Source of the DNA: Puniceibacterium sp. IMCC21224
GTDB taxonomy: Bacteria > Pseudomonadota > Alphaproteobacteria > Rhodobacterales > Rhodobacteraceae
DNA: 64,000 bases
Direction of reading: 5' to 3'
Assembly (NCBI RefSeq): GCF_001038505.1
Contig: NZ_LDPY01000003.1
Location: 1-64,000, forward strand
The translations under genes and the position numbers were made by a program. Below the pieces are notes generated by a model, which did not search any database, was not told the origin of the DNA, and worked only from the letters and a program-made list of their open reading frames with translations. Positions 34,520 to 43,398 of the stretch are shown here, in pieces; the first letter of the stretch is position 1, and each line of letters starts with the position of its first letter.

Positions 34520-35362
34520 TCACCGCGCAATCTCCCCAGCCAATACAGCTCGACCATGCACAGCCCGCATGGCTGTGAACCGCTGGCATCCAAACTGGTG
34601 GATGACCTCGAGAACCCGCGCCTCATAAGCGGCCATACCGATCTTGCTGCACAGGTCCGAAGCGTGAAATTGGCGGTTTGCGCTTGGTGCGGCCTTGATC
34701 TGATCGCGTAATTCGCGCTCTCTCGGATCGAGCATCACCTGCGGTTCGGGCAATTCTCTTGGTCGAGGTGTAGCGCCTGGCGCGGTGCGCCACCTGCGCA
34801 TGAATCCGAGTAAGAAACCCGCCGGAACCTTCTCGTTGCCGCGCGCGCGGTTGAACGCAAGGAAGCGATCCCAGATCACTTGCGTATCGACATTCCAGCA
34901 TGGAAGCACGGTCTTCGCAGCCTTGATCAAGTCGGCCCAGCATGTCTGGAACACGTTTGAAACTGCATTAATGTTGATATGCCCTGAGAATACAGTTTTG
35001 TTATAATCTTTACTAGATAGTGATGTGTCGTCTCTACCTGACGCGACATCTTCGATCTCGCCTTCTTCATCAAAGGCTGTGAAGCGAAAGAGCCACGGTG
35101 CATACTTGCCATTGGGCTTTTGGCGGGTGAGTTGCAGCTGGGAGGCTTCGAGTTCAGTCAAGAGCACGGTCAGATACTGGCGCGAAACGCCCGTTTTGTC
35201 TGCGAGCGCAGATAGGGTGAACGCGGCTGTCCCGCGTGACAAGCCGTTGTAGCCTTCCTTCCAGGCGATGCCATCGAGGATGATCGTTGCCAACTTATGG
35301 GCGGATACGGAAAGCTCTGTCTGTGTGATCCGTCGCAAGATCAGGCCGGTAGTGGGTTCCAT
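34520..35362 (-). CDS. Helix-turn-helix protein of the T4SS region, function not recognised
   Basis: This 280-residue protein starts MEPTTGLILRRITQTELSVS and has a winged helix at about residues 40-90 (GTAAFTLSALADKTGVSRQY, then LTVLLTELEASQLQLTRQKP). The central part contains the WNVDTQVIWDRFLAFNRARG region and an arginine-rich stretch. It resembles plasmid-encoded DNA-binding proteins found beside virB clusters in Rhodobacteraceae. A replication initiator or transfer regulator is possible. I cannot assign it. Confidence 0.55.
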   Translation of the reverse strand: MEPTTGLILRRITQTELSVSAHKLATIILDGIAWKEGYNGLSRGTAAFTLSALADKTGVSRQYLTVLLTELEASQLQLTRQKPNGKYAPWLFRFTAFDEEGEIEDVASGRDDTSLSSKDYNKTVFSGHININAVSNVFQTCWADLIKAAKTVLPCWNVDTQVIWDRFLAFNRARGNEKVPAGFLLGFMRRWRTAPGATPRPRELPEPQVMLDPRERELRDQIKAAPSANRQFHASDLCSKIGMAAYEARVLEVIHQFGCQRFTAMRAVHGRAVLAGEIAR

Positions 35363-35456
35363 GGTCGGTGTCTCCTGAGAGAGCCGAGGCCATGCCGTGA
35401 GATAACAACATTTATGCAAGCAAAACAACTTTGCTGGTTGCAGAGGTTCGGACAGT

Positions 35457-35495
35457 GCGCTAGAAAAACCTTGTTCACGGGTTTTTTTCTAGCGC
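35457..35495. repeat. Hairpin with A-rich and T-rich arms
   Basis: The arm GCGCTAGAAAAACC (35457-35470) pairs with GGTTTTTTTCTAGCGC (35480-35495) apart from a 2-nt bulge. The loop is 9 nt (TTGTTCACG). It lies downstream of the gene 35604-36260 and about 95 bp upstream of the HTH gene's start. It could be a terminator or an operator. Confidence 0.55.
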
Positions 35496-35603
35496 GGCGT
35501 CAGGCTTCACGGTCTGGCGTCGTTTCCCTTTTTGGGGTCGGTGCACAGTCTCTGGTGCAGGGTTTATCGGATACGGGTCGGCGCCACGCCGCCCCGCGCA
35601 GGG

Positions 35604-36260
35604 TCAGTAGCGGACCTCTTCGAAGCCGTAGTTTCCCTCGTGGTCGCGCCAGTCCACGAAGACGGAGCGGTAGCTGATCGATCTGCAGTGAACGGGCTCG
35701 GGAAGTTGCGATACTGGAGGGACATCGGCTACGCTCGACCGTGTCCAACGATAATCGCCTTGCACCCCATATGAACCCAGGCGGGTGCTGTCGTAACGGT
35801 TGCAATCGCCATCCCGGTTTTCGTGCTGGCTGAACTGGATGTGATAGACGCGAATGCTGCGAACGAAGTCGAAGGCATCGCCTGAGATGTCGATGTCAGC
35901 TTGTTCGTCTGCCTGCACCGGCACAACGAGCGGCGGGTCTTGCGGCACGCTGATCTGAGGCTCAGTTCGAAAAGCGATGTCGTAGAGCCGTTCCATCGGC
36001 GAAAGCGGGGCAGGGGCGCTGAACAACACTCCCATCGGGCATCGCCATATCTGTAGGGGCGGCTCGATCGGCCACGGTGTAATCCGCCGAATGAAGACGG
36101 CCCGCGCATGGGCGCAAGGCGCCGATGCTGGCCAGCCTCCGGCCAGGCAGAGCAAGATGGCGCAGTCAACCTGGTAGGCTTGCGCCTGCTCGACTGAACC
36201 GACGAGGCTCGATACGGTGATAGCAGCGGCGGCCGCCGCGCTTCGGACCCTGTGCTTCAT
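35604..36260 (-). CDS. Conserved exported protein of the virB region
   Basis: This 218-residue protein has a signal peptide (MKHRVRSAAAAAAITVSSLV, cleavage near AQAYQ) and cysteines in the first third. GGAGGCG precedes ATG 36260. The frame opens 12 codons earlier. It has no domain I know. Its position beside virB genes and its exported character suggest a periplasmic accessory of conjugation, as with similar ORFs in related plasmids. That function is an inference. Confidence 0.6.
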   Translation of the reverse strand: MKHRVRSAAAAAAITVSSLVGSVEQAQAYQVDCAILLCLAGGWPASAPCAHARAVFIRRITPWPIEPPLQIWRCPMGVLFSAPAPLSPMERLYDIAFRTEPQISVPQDPPLVVPVQADEQADIDISGDAFDFVRSIRVYHIQFSQHENRDGDCNRYDSTRLGSYGVQGDYRWTRSSVADVPPVSQLPEPVHCRSISYRSVFVDWRDHEGNYGFEEVRY

Positions 36261-36296
36261 GACGCCGCCTCCAACTATAATGGTGCTGCGATACAA

Positions 36297-36709
36297 AACA
36301 ACACTAACGATAGCAAGACTATTTCATCGTATCCTGCTGTTTTCGCACTTCCCTAGAGCCGCGACATAGATCGGTTCGCGAAGTTGAAGACGCAACGGTT
36401 GCTCTACCGCCTCGCCTTGGGGCAACCAAATCAGGAAGATCTTGTCGATTTGCTGACGCAAGACGACGTGGAAACCACGCGATCATTGCAATCGCTTACC
36501 CTCGATTTATCTGCATTTTCCCGCATGAAACGCGAGTAGGTGCCCGTCGCCCTATACGCCTTGCCTATGCAGTTCAGGTGATGCAGCCGATCCGAAGCGC
36601 ATAAGAAACACACTTAAAAGACTCGTTTGAGCAAGGAGTTATTGTTGCAATTCGCGCCTCGCCGCATTTTCCATGCAGCGGCGCCATCCGACCGCTTTCC
36701 GTCTAGAGG
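36297..36709. other. Intergenic region with a short open frame lacking a start
   Basis: Within 413 bp, an open frame on the plus strand (36357-36539, about 60 codons) reads DRFAKLKTQRLLYRLALGQP, then NQEDLVDLLTQDDVETTRS, and stops. It has coding-like composition but neither an ATG/GTG start nor a ribosome-binding site. It may be the tail of a lost gene. Nothing else is seen. Confidence 0.35.
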
Positions 36710-36961
36710 TCACTCAACCGCCTCGACAAACCGCCCGTAGTCCTCGCTCACCTCCCTAGCCTCGACAAAGGCCCGCGCGCGTTCCTCATCGAGGCAACGG
36801 AAGTAGTCCTGAACATCGGCGATGTAGGCCTCGAAATCCCCCCGGATCAGATCCGCGTAAGTGCGCATGTCCTCTTGAGACTGGGGAAGAAACGGTCGCT
36901 CAGGGGAAATGCAGGCGGCAGCCGGACCGGCCGCTCCAACGTACAGGATCAGCAGCATCAA
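36710..36961 (-). CDS. Small exported protein of the virB region
   Basis: This 83-residue protein has a hydrophobic N terminus (MMLLILYVGAAGPAAACISP), either a signal peptide or a lipoprotein signal with Cys near residue 17. A charged helical part follows (GDFEAYIADVQDYFRCLDEE, then RARAFVEAREVSEDYGRF). The family is unknown to me. Location suggests a T4SS accessory. Confidence 0.5.
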   Translation of the reverse strand: MMLLILYVGAAGPAAACISPERPFLPQSQEDMRTYADLIRGDFEAYIADVQDYFRCLDEERARAFVEAREVSEDYGRFVEAVE

Positions 36962-37179
36962 GGTTATATTGCGCGCACAGTTTATGTGCAGGGCAAAACT
37001 CCTTTGCCGCCTTTAAGATTATCGATCTGTCAGGTATCACTCTTATCGAAGCAAGGCGATCTTCGTCAAGTCGGTATTATTGTCTTGCTACCGTTAATGT
37101 TGTATTGTATCGCCCACGGTGTTTCGAACCCGTGGGACCGGTACTGCACCTCAGGCAGGAAAGGACCCAAGGGAAGGCC

Positions 37180-37539
37180 ATGATAGAAGAAGCACCGAAT
37201 GTGGTTACAGAAGACGGATTGCGCGGCCTGCTGGCCGAACACTACCTCATCGAGGTGGTCTGCAAGGATGGCGCCGAGAAGCGCCATAACAGTTGGTACG
37301 GCACATGGGTCATCCGTGCCGTTGCTGAGGACGGGCGTGACGACAAGATGCTCGTCACGAGCCGTAGCTATCTCAAGGTTCGCGAGTTCAAGACGATTGT
37401 CGGTCTTGTCAGCTTCCTTGCCGACATGGGTTGCACGACCGCCAGCATCCCGCTCATCGAAGGCGCCCGCGAGCGCCATGCAGCACCCGGGCGCACGCCC
37501 GAGCCACGAACCGGCCCGGTTCTGGTCAAGGACAACTGA
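37180..37539 (+). CDS. Small cytoplasmic protein, function not recognised
   Basis: This 119-residue protein starts MIEEAPNVVTEDGLRGLLAE at ATG 37180, preceded by AAGGGAAGG. It has no signal peptide or membrane segment. The sequence has an alpha/beta look (SWYGTWVIRAVAEDGRDD, VREFKTIVGLVSFLADMGC). Its end overlaps the start of the first transglycosylase by about 60 bp, so they are probably one operon. Confidence 0.55.
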   Translation: MIEEAPNVVTEDGLRGLLAEHYLIEVVCKDGAEKRHNSWYGTWVIRAVAEDGRDDKMLVTSRSYLKVREFKTIVGLVSFLADMGCTTASIPLIEGARERHAAPGRTPEPRTGPVLVKDN

Positions 37540-38248
37540 CCGCGCATTTGCGCTCGTCGTTGCATTGGGTACAGGTGTTTGTTCAGCACCCCCGGCCCTT
37601 GCCGACGGTTTCATCTTCCAGGTCAGCCCCGATGGCCGACTGATCGACATGGCCGAGACCACGAGCAGCCTGCGCTCGTTCACCGGCGACGACGATGCCC
37701 AGAATGGGCCCCTTCCAGATCGCCTCTTTCTTTTTGCAGCGCCGCAGTCCCGCGGGGATGATGATCCCCTGAGCGATGTGACGGCTGCAGCAGCGGTCGC
37801 CCCGCGCGCGGTCCGCGCCTCACCCGAAATCCTCCACGCCATCGAGACCACCGCCTTGCGTTACGGCAGTCATGACGCTCTGCGTCAGGCAGGTCTGTCG
37901 GTCAGTGATTGGGCGCTGTTCTACCGCGCCAATATCGAGGTCGAAAGCGCCTACAATCCTGGCGCTCTGAGCCCGGTCGGGGCAATCGGGCTTGGGCAAC
38001 TGATGCCCGACACCGCGCGCGATCTCGGCGTTGACCCGCACGACCTTGCTCAGAACCTCGACGGCTCGGCCCGATACCTTCTGATGATGCTCGAGGAGTT
38101 CGGCGATCCCGCGCTGGCGCTCGCGGCCTACAATGCCGGTCCCCATGCGGTCACCCGCCATGGCGGCATTCCCCCCTTTCGAGAAACCCAAGGCCATGTG
38201 GCCCGTGTGACAGCCGTGTTCCAGCGGCTGAGAGGAGACCTTTCGTGA
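37478..38248 (+). CDS. virB1: VirB1-like lytic transglycosylase
   Basis: This protein of about 256 residues has a signal-peptide core AFALVVALGTGVCSAPPALA and an SLT catalytic domain in the C-terminal 130 residues: FYRANIEVESAYNPGALSPV with the catalytic Glu, GAIGLGQLMPDTARDLGV and ALAAYNAGPHAVTRHGG. It cuts peptidoglycan to make room for the secretion channel. The start is uncertain. ATG 37478 is the nearest ATG to the signal peptide and overlaps the previous gene. The stop overlaps the VirB2 start. Confidence 0.82.
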   Translation: MQHPGARPSHEPARFWSRTTDRAFALVVALGTGVCSAPPALADGFIFQVSPDGRLIDMAETTSSLRSFTGDDDAQNGPLPDRLFLFAAPQSRGDDDPLSDVTAAAAVAPRAVRASPEILHAIETTALRYGSHDALRQAGLSVSDWALFYRANIEVESAYNPGALSPVGAIGLGQLMPDTARDLGVDPHDLAQNLDGSARYLLMMLEEFGDPALALAAYNAGPHAVTRHGGIPPFRETQGHVARVTAVFQRLRGDLS

Positions 38249-38535
38249 CGTCCAAATCTTCCCTTGTCGCGCTCGGCGCGATGGCCCTTATCGTGCTGGC
38301 GGGCCCGGCGCTGGCCCAAAGCATCGACCTCTCGCCCGTGCAGACGCTGCTGCAAGGCATCGTCGACGCGATCACCGGCCCCTTGGGCATCGTGATCGGC
38401 ACGCTCGCGCTGATCGGCGTGTTCCTCTCCTGGCTCTTCGGAATCTTGGATTTCCGTCAGGCGCTCTGGGTCGTGGTCGCGATCGCAGGCATCGCCGCGG
38501 CGCCCACCATCGTCGCCGCCATCTGGACGACCTGA
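38245..38535 (+). CDS. virB2: VirB2-type pilin
   Basis: This 96-residue protein starts at GTG 38245, overlapping the transglycosylase stop. It has a signal peptide ending ALAQ and two hydrophobic helices (AITGPLGIVIGTLALIGVFL and QALWVVVAIAGIAAAPTIVA) separated by a short turn, the TrbC/VirB2 pilin pattern. It forms the conjugative pilus subunit. AGAGGAGA lies 6-13 nt before the start. Confidence 0.88.
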   Translation: MTSKSSLVALGAMALIVLAGPALAQSIDLSPVQTLLQGIVDAITGPLGIVIGTLALIGVFLSWLFGILDFRQALWVVVAIAGIAAAPTIVAAIWTT

Positions 38536-38556
38536 GCAAGTCTGGAGTTCTTGGCG

Positions 38557-38835
38557 ATGTCCGACCAGTCCCGCGTGTTCATCGGCCTTCTCAGGCCACC
38601 CAAGCTGATGGGCTTGCCGATCATGTATGCCATGGTCTGGCTCTTCGGCTCGACGCTTCTGTTCCTCTGGGTCCAGAGCTGGGTGGTGGCTGTGTTCGCG
38701 GGCTTGGCCTGGCCGGCGCTTTGGAAAGCCGCGGACTGGGATCCGAACTTCCTCGATGTCCTCGTGATCACCTTGCAGGAAACCCCGCCCACGACGAACC
38801 GCAAGCTTCACGGGGGCGACAGCTATGCCCCGTGA
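38557..38835 (+). CDS. virB3: VirB3-type inner-membrane protein
   Basis: This 92-residue protein has two close hydrophobic segments (LMGLPIMYAMVWLFGSTLLF, then VVAVFAGLAWPALWKAADWD) and a short N terminus (SDQSRVFIGLLRPPK), the VirB3/TrbD layout. I chose ATG 38557 over TTG 38551 because GGAG is then 9 nt away. It overlaps virB4 by 11 bp. It helps assemble the T-pilus together with VirB4. Confidence 0.85.
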   Translation: MSDQSRVFIGLLRPPKLMGLPIMYAMVWLFGSTLLFLWVQSWVVAVFAGLAWPALWKAADWDPNFLDVLVITLQETPPTTNRKLHGGDSYAP

Positions 38836-41221
38836 TGGAGTAGCCGATGACGTGGCCGACACACTCGATCCGCTGACCGCGCTGCCTGCGTGGGTCAAGG
38901 GCGAGAAGCGGCTCTCGTCCATGCTGCCCTATGTGAGCCTCGTGACCGACCGGACGATCCGGACGCGCGGCAACGAACTGATGCAATGCATCCGGCTCGA
39001 GGGGGTGAACAGCACCACGAGCGAGGACGGGCATCTCGACCGGATCGGCGGACTCTTGGCGGGCATCATCGCGCAGGTCGGGACGGAGTTCTCCTTCTAC
39101 CTGCACAAGGTGTCGAAAGCGGTCGACGTGTCTCTGCCGGCGATCCCGGGCGAAGGGTTCGCCGCCGCCGTCGATCAGCGCTGGCGCGCGCATCTGGGCC
39201 AAGCGGGCCTGCGCGACAAGACCCTGACCCTGACAGTGCTGAAGCGCCCGGAGATCGGCAGCCGCTTGCCCTTCGGTCTTGGGGCGTCCCGCGCGCGGCA
39301 TGCAGCCGACACGACCCGACGCTTGCGCAAGCTCGATGAGGTCGTGGGGTTTCTGCAGTCGTCCTTCGATGAGTTGAAGCCCCGCCTGCTTGCGGCCAGC
39401 ACGGGTGAGCTGCTGGGCTTCCTCGGCTCGCTCAACACAGGCGAAGAACATCCGCTCTTCCCGCGGTCGCGCCTCGGCGTGATCGCCGAGGATGTCGCCA
39501 ATACCCGCGTCACCTTCCGCGGCACGACCATCGCGCTCTCCGACGGCGCTGTGGGCGACAAGCTCGGCGCGATCTTCGCGGTGAAGAACTATCCCGCCAA
39601 GACGGACAGCCTGATGCTCGACGAGCTGAACCTGCCCGTCGACATGGTGGTCACGCATTCTTTCGTGCCGATCAACGCAAACATCATGGCAGGCCGGATC
39701 AAGCGGCAGTTGCGCCTGATGCAGGCGGCCAATGACGGGGCCGTCAGCCTCGCGCAGGAGTTGGAGCTTGCGCAGGACGATCTGGAATCGAAACGCCTGA
39801 TCTTTGGCGAACACCACATGACGGTGGCGGTTTATGCGCGATCTCAGGCCGCCCTCGACGATATCGCAGCCGAAATCCGCAACATTTCCGCGACCTCCGG
39901 CATAAACCTGATCTCGGAGGCCTTCGGGGCACGGGCGCATTTCATGGCGCAGCATCCGGGGAACACTGGCGCGCGGAGCCGCAAGGCCGCGATCACGAAC
40001 CACAACTTCGCCGATCTCGCCACCTTCCACCGCACCCCGCTCGGCAAGACGGCCGCGCAAGTGCCCTGGGGCGTGCCGATCACGCTTTTCCCGACGCCCG
40101 AACGCAGCGGGTTCCGTTTCAACTTCCACGAACAGGGCGCGCCTGACCGTGAGCCCACAGGCGGGCACACGCTGATCTTGGGGCGCCCCGGTTCGGGCAA
40201 ATCCGTGCTGGCGGCTTTCCTCATGACCATGGCCCGGCGAGCAGGTGCCCGACTCTTCGTCTTCGACTATCGGGCTGGCATGGAAATGGCCGTCCGCGCG
40301 CTTGGTGGTAGCTATTCGACCGTGCGGGCGGGACGGCCCACGGGCCTGAACCCACTGCAGACGGAGATCGACCCGCGCGGTCAGGCCTGGCTTGCCGACT
40401 GGCTTGCCAGCCTCCTCGAACGCCGCGACCGGCCTTTGACCCCGGTACAGACCAACCGCCTGCAGGAGGTCGTGCGCCAGAACGCCAGCGCCGGGAACGC
40501 AGGTCTTCGGAACTGGTCGGACTTCGCCTCGCTCCTCGTCTCGACCGATGACGAAGGCGATCTCTTTGAGCGGATGCAGGAATGGACGGCTGAGGGCCGC
40601 TACGGCTGGATCTTTGGGGCGAACACAGACGACACTTTCCAAATCGGGGGCAGCACCGACGGTGACGTCGCGGGCTTCGATCTGACCGGCATCCTCGATT
40701 CCGAGAGCGAGCGGGAACGCATGGCGGTCCTGTCCTACCTCTTTCGTCGCGTCGAGCGGGTGATCGAGGACCGCAAGCCCACGATCATCGTCATCGACGA
40801 GGCCTGGAAGGCGCTCGACAACGCCTACTTCGCGGAGCGGCTCTCGAACTGGTTGGTGACAGCGCGCAAGCAAAACGCAGTCGTCGTGATGATGACGCAA
40901 TATGCCAGCCAGCTCGAGCGCACGCGGACCGGCAAGACCATCGTGGAAGCCGTGCCGACCCAAGTGCTCCTGCCCAATATCCGCGCCTCGGCCGCCGATT
41001 ACGCGATGCTCGGCCTCAGCGACAAAGAACTCGATGTGCTTTTGGGCGTCGGCTCCGCCTCGCGGCTGGCCCTCGTGCGCGATGACCGGGGTTCCGTCGT
41101 GATCGACGCCGATCTCAGCGCCCTCGGCCCCCTCGTAACCATCCTTGGCGGCATGGAGAAGGGCGAGGCCCTCGTTGGCCCCGACTACCGTGACCGCCCT
41201 GATTTCTGGAGAGTGACATGA
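38825..41221 (+). CDS. virB4: VirB4-type ATPase of the type IV secretion system
   Basis: This 798-residue protein has the VirB4/CagE N domain (about residues 1-420) and a RecA-like ATPase with Walker A GRPGSGKSV (about 457-465), Walker B TIIVIDEAWKAL and the motif MMTQYASQLERT near the C terminus. It energises pilus assembly and substrate transfer at the inner membrane. The next gene starts at its ATGA stop. The frame is intact. A long open frame on the opposite strand here is only a codon-bias shadow. Confidence 0.95.
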   Translation: MPRDGVADDVADTLDPLTALPAWVKGEKRLSSMLPYVSLVTDRTIRTRGNELMQCIRLEGVNSTTSEDGHLDRIGGLLAGIIAQVGTEFSFYLHKVSKAVDVSLPAIPGEGFAAAVDQRWRAHLGQAGLRDKTLTLTVLKRPEIGSRLPFGLGASRARHAADTTRRLRKLDEVVGFLQSSFDELKPRLLAASTGELLGFLGSLNTGEEHPLFPRSRLGVIAEDVANTRVTFRGTTIALSDGAVGDKLGAIFAVKNYPAKTDSLMLDELNLPVDMVVTHSFVPINANIMAGRIKRQLRLMQAANDGAVSLAQELELAQDDLESKRLIFGEHHMTVAVYARSQAALDDIAAEIRNISATSGINLISEAFGARAHFMAQHPGNTGARSRKAAITNHNFADLATFHRTPLGKTAAQVPWGVPITLFPTPERSGFRFNFHEQGAPDREPTGGHTLILGRPGSGKSVLAAFLMTMARRAGARLFVFDYRAGMEMAVRALGGSYSTVRAGRPTGLNPLQTEIDPRGQAWLADWLASLLERRDRPLTPVQTNRLQEVVRQNASAGNAGLRNWSDFASLLVSTDDEGDLFERMQEWTAEGRYGWIFGANTDDTFQIGGSTDGDVAGFDLTGILDSESERERMAVLSYLFRRVERVIEDRKPTIIVIDEAWKALDNAYFAERLSNWLVTARKQNAVVVMMTQYASQLERTRTGKTIVEAVPTQVLLPNIRASAADYAMLGLSDKELDVLLGVGSASRLALVRDDRGSVVIDADLSALGPLVTILGGMEKGEALVGPDYRDRPDFWRVT

Positions 41222-41433
41222 CCCGTACCATCATTCGCAGCGTCGCGCTGCTCGGGCTCGGCCTGACCCTGACAGCCTGTGCGCAGCATAACCCCCAGCA
41301 AGCCAACTGCTTCAATTTTCGCGAGGCTCCTGCGCAGGCAGGAGCCGCCGCCGTCACGATCTCGACCATGGGGGCGGAGGTCACGCGCCGCGACACGGCT
41401 TGCGATTTCGTGATGCTGGGGGCAGGCGGCTAA
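41218..41433 (+). CDS. Small lipoprotein of the T4SS, VirB7-like position
   Basis: This 71-residue protein has a lipoprotein signal with lipobox LTAC (ALLGLGLTLTACAQH, Cys about residue 21). The mature part is short and carries two more cysteines (NCFNF, TACDFVML). Its size and lipid anchor recall VirB7, which stabilises VirB9, although it sits between virB4 and virB5 instead. It starts in the virB4 stop (ATGA). Confidence 0.65.
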   Translation: MTRTIIRSVALLGLGLTLTACAQHNPQQANCFNFREAPAQAGAAAVTISTMGAEVTRRDTACDFVMLGAGG

Positions 41434-41437
41434 TCGC

Positions 41438-42604
41438 ATGCGGACCTGGCTCCCCCTCTCGATGGTCAGTCTTGCACTGGCAGGCCCCAGCGTCGGGCCA
41501 GCGGTCGCTCAAGGCGTGCCGACCTTCGATCTACGCCTGTTTGCCGAACGACAGGCAATCCTCGAGCAGACCGATCAGGATCTGGCACTTCAGCAGGACC
41601 GGCTGACCCGCGAAGAGGAACTGGCGGAGATCGAGCGCCAGCAACTCGCCTCGCTAGAGGGGCTCATGGATGCCATGTCCCTCGGCTCCGGCGATGTCGC
41701 GGGAACCGTTGCGGGGCTCGAGGCGGGGCAAGGGGCGGTTGACGACGTCGAAAGCGCGGCCGCCAGCCTCTATGCGCCGGAGGACAACAACCCGGCCGCG
41801 GCCCGGATGTTCGGAGATGCCCGGGAAGGGATCGAGGAATTGATCATCCGCGCCGCGCGTCATACCCACGGCCTGCCGGGTGTGAGCCGTGCGGGCCTTT
41901 CGCTCGTGCAGTGGCGCTGCCTTCTGCAGGCGCTGATCTGGCAAGAAAGTCGCTTCCAAATTGGCGCGCGCTCGCCTGTGGGGGCCTTCGGGCTCACGCA
42001 GATCATGCCCGGCACCGCGGGCGATCTCGGGATCTACCCGGCCTACTATGACGATCCCTGGCTGCAGGTGACGGGGGGCGCCCGCTACCTCGCGCAGATG
42101 CTGAACATGTTCGATGGCAACATCATCCATGCGCTCGCCGCTTACAACGCAGGCCCGGGCAACGTTCAGAACTACGGCGGCGTCCCGCCCTTTGCGGAAA
42201 CCCAGCATTACGTCGTGGTGATCCCGCAGCAGTACAACAGCTACCTCGCCGCCGTGGGCGGCATCGATGCGCTCGGCACTATCGACCCTGTCCTTCTGGC
42301 GAACGCGAGCTTCAGTCTCTCCGCCCATGGGGCGGGTGTCTACGGCGACTACTCGTTGGTCTCGGTCCGCGCAGCTGCCTTGCGGGTGCAGGACATCATC
42401 ACCCGCATCGGCGAGACCGAAGACCTGCACGAGGCCATCGCGCTCAACACCTACGCGCGCGCCGAGCTTGCCCGGCTGGTCGCGATCCGCACCCGGATCA
42501 AGGCCGCTCACACCCAACCGCTGAGCGAGGAGCAACTCGCCATGGCCGCGGCCCAAGCCGCCGAGCGACAATATATGGATTTCACCCAGGAGAATTTGCG
42601 ATGA
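41438..42604 (+). CDS. VirB5-like scaffold carrying a lytic transglycosylase domain
   Basis: This 388-residue protein has a signal peptide ending AVAQ and, as in the VirB5 protein that follows, begins its mature part GVPTFD and ends AERQYMDFTQENLR. Between these it has a coiled-coil stretch (LALQQDRLTREEELAEIERQ) and, at residues 150-270, an SLT domain (LQALIWQESRFQIGARSPVG, FGLTQIMPGTAGDLGI, HALAAYNAGPGNVQNYGG). It looks like a VirB5-type minor pilin into which a VirB1 domain was built. virB5 overlaps its stop. Confidence 0.8.
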   Translation: MRTWLPLSMVSLALAGPSVGPAVAQGVPTFDLRLFAERQAILEQTDQDLALQQDRLTREEELAEIERQQLASLEGLMDAMSLGSGDVAGTVAGLEAGQGAVDDVESAAASLYAPEDNNPAAARMFGDAREGIEELIIRAARHTHGLPGVSRAGLSLVQWRCLLQALIWQESRFQIGARSPVGAFGLTQIMPGTAGDLGIYPAYYDDPWLQVTGGARYLAQMLNMFDGNIIHALAAYNAGPGNVQNYGGVPPFAETQHYVVVIPQQYNSYLAAVGGIDALGTIDPVLLANASFSLSAHGAGVYGDYSLVSVRAAALRVQDIITRIGETEDLHEAIALNTYARAELARLVAIRTRIKAAHTQPLSEEQLAMAAAQAAERQYMDFTQENLR

Positions 42605-43398
42605 TCCGGCGCTTGTCCCGTTCCCTTACCACCACCGCCGCGACGCTCGCGCTGGCCACCGTCCTTGCGGGGCCTGTCACCGCACAGGGCGTGCCCACGG
42701 TCGATACCCAGAACATCGCCCAGGAAATCCGTCAGCTTCAGCAGATGCTGCAGGATTTCGGGATCCAGACCGATCTTCTGGACAATGCGCTGGAGCAGCT
42801 CGACCTTCTGCAGCAACAGTTCGACCAGCTCGAGGAGATGTATGCCTCGCTGACCGGGCCGCGCAGTATCCTTGGGTTAGCCATGGGCGGCGATCTCGAC
42901 GACCTCCTGCAGGCCAATTTCGAAGACATTCCCGGTCTGATCCGGGGCATCCAGGCGGGCGACTGGTCAAGCCTGATCGGCCCCAACGCAGGGCCCCTGC
43001 GCACGCAGATGGAACAGGCGCTCGCCAGCGCCGGATTCGATGAGGATTCACTCCGCGAGATCGCCACCAGCGGCAATCCCGGCGCAGAAGGTGTCGCGAT
43101 CCGCGCCACGACGGGCGCCGTGATGTCCGCGGCCGCCCAGAACAGCCATGCAGAGGCCGCTCAGTCGCTCGAACGCGTCGAACAACTCGTCGAGCTGATC
43201 CCCGACATGGAGGACCTCAAGGAGTCAATGGACCACAACACCCGCGTCACGGCGGAACTCGCGATCGCCATGACGCGGATGTGGGAGCTTGAAGCGATCC
43301 AGACCCTCGGCGCGGGCAACGCGGGCGTGGTGGATGCTGCCACCGTTGCCGAAGAGCGGCGCTACATGGACTTCACCCTGCCGAGCCTCGCGCCATGA
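42601..43398 (+). CDS. virB5: VirB5-type minor pilin
   Basis: This 265-residue protein has a signal peptide cut after VTAQ, then GVPTVDTQNIAQEIRQLQQM and long helical segments (ALEQLDLLQQQFDQLEEMYA, ESMDHNTRVTAELAIAMTRM), the helix-bundle character of VirB5/TrbJ. It ends EERRYMDFTLPSLAP, like its upstream neighbour. It is probably located at the pilus tip, with a role in adhesion. It is flanked by overlapping genes on both sides. Confidence 0.85.
   Translation: MIRRLSRSLTTTAATLALATVLAGPVTAQGVPTVDTQNIAQEIRQLQQMLQDFGIQTDLLDNALEQLDLLQQQFDQLEEMYASLTGPRSILGLAMGGDLDDLLQANFEDIPGLIRGIQAGDWSSLIGPNAGPLRTQMEQALASAGFDEDSLREIATSGNPGAEGVAIRATTGAVMSAAAQNSHAEAAQSLERVEQLVELIPDMEDLKESMDHNTRVTAELAIAMTRMWELEAIQTLGAGNAGVVDAATVAEERRYMDFTLPSLAP

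Noticed and set aside
34520..35362. Naming the HTH protein a plasmid replication initiator
   Set aside because: No iterons, AT-rich origin or partition genes are seen nearby, so the sequence supports only 'HTH protein'.
38768..40963. A 731-codon open frame on the minus strand opposite virB4
   Set aside because: It mirrors the reading frame of the strongly supported virB4 gene, shows Arg/His/Gly-rich composition without domains, and has no ribosome-binding site. It is a GC-bias shadow.
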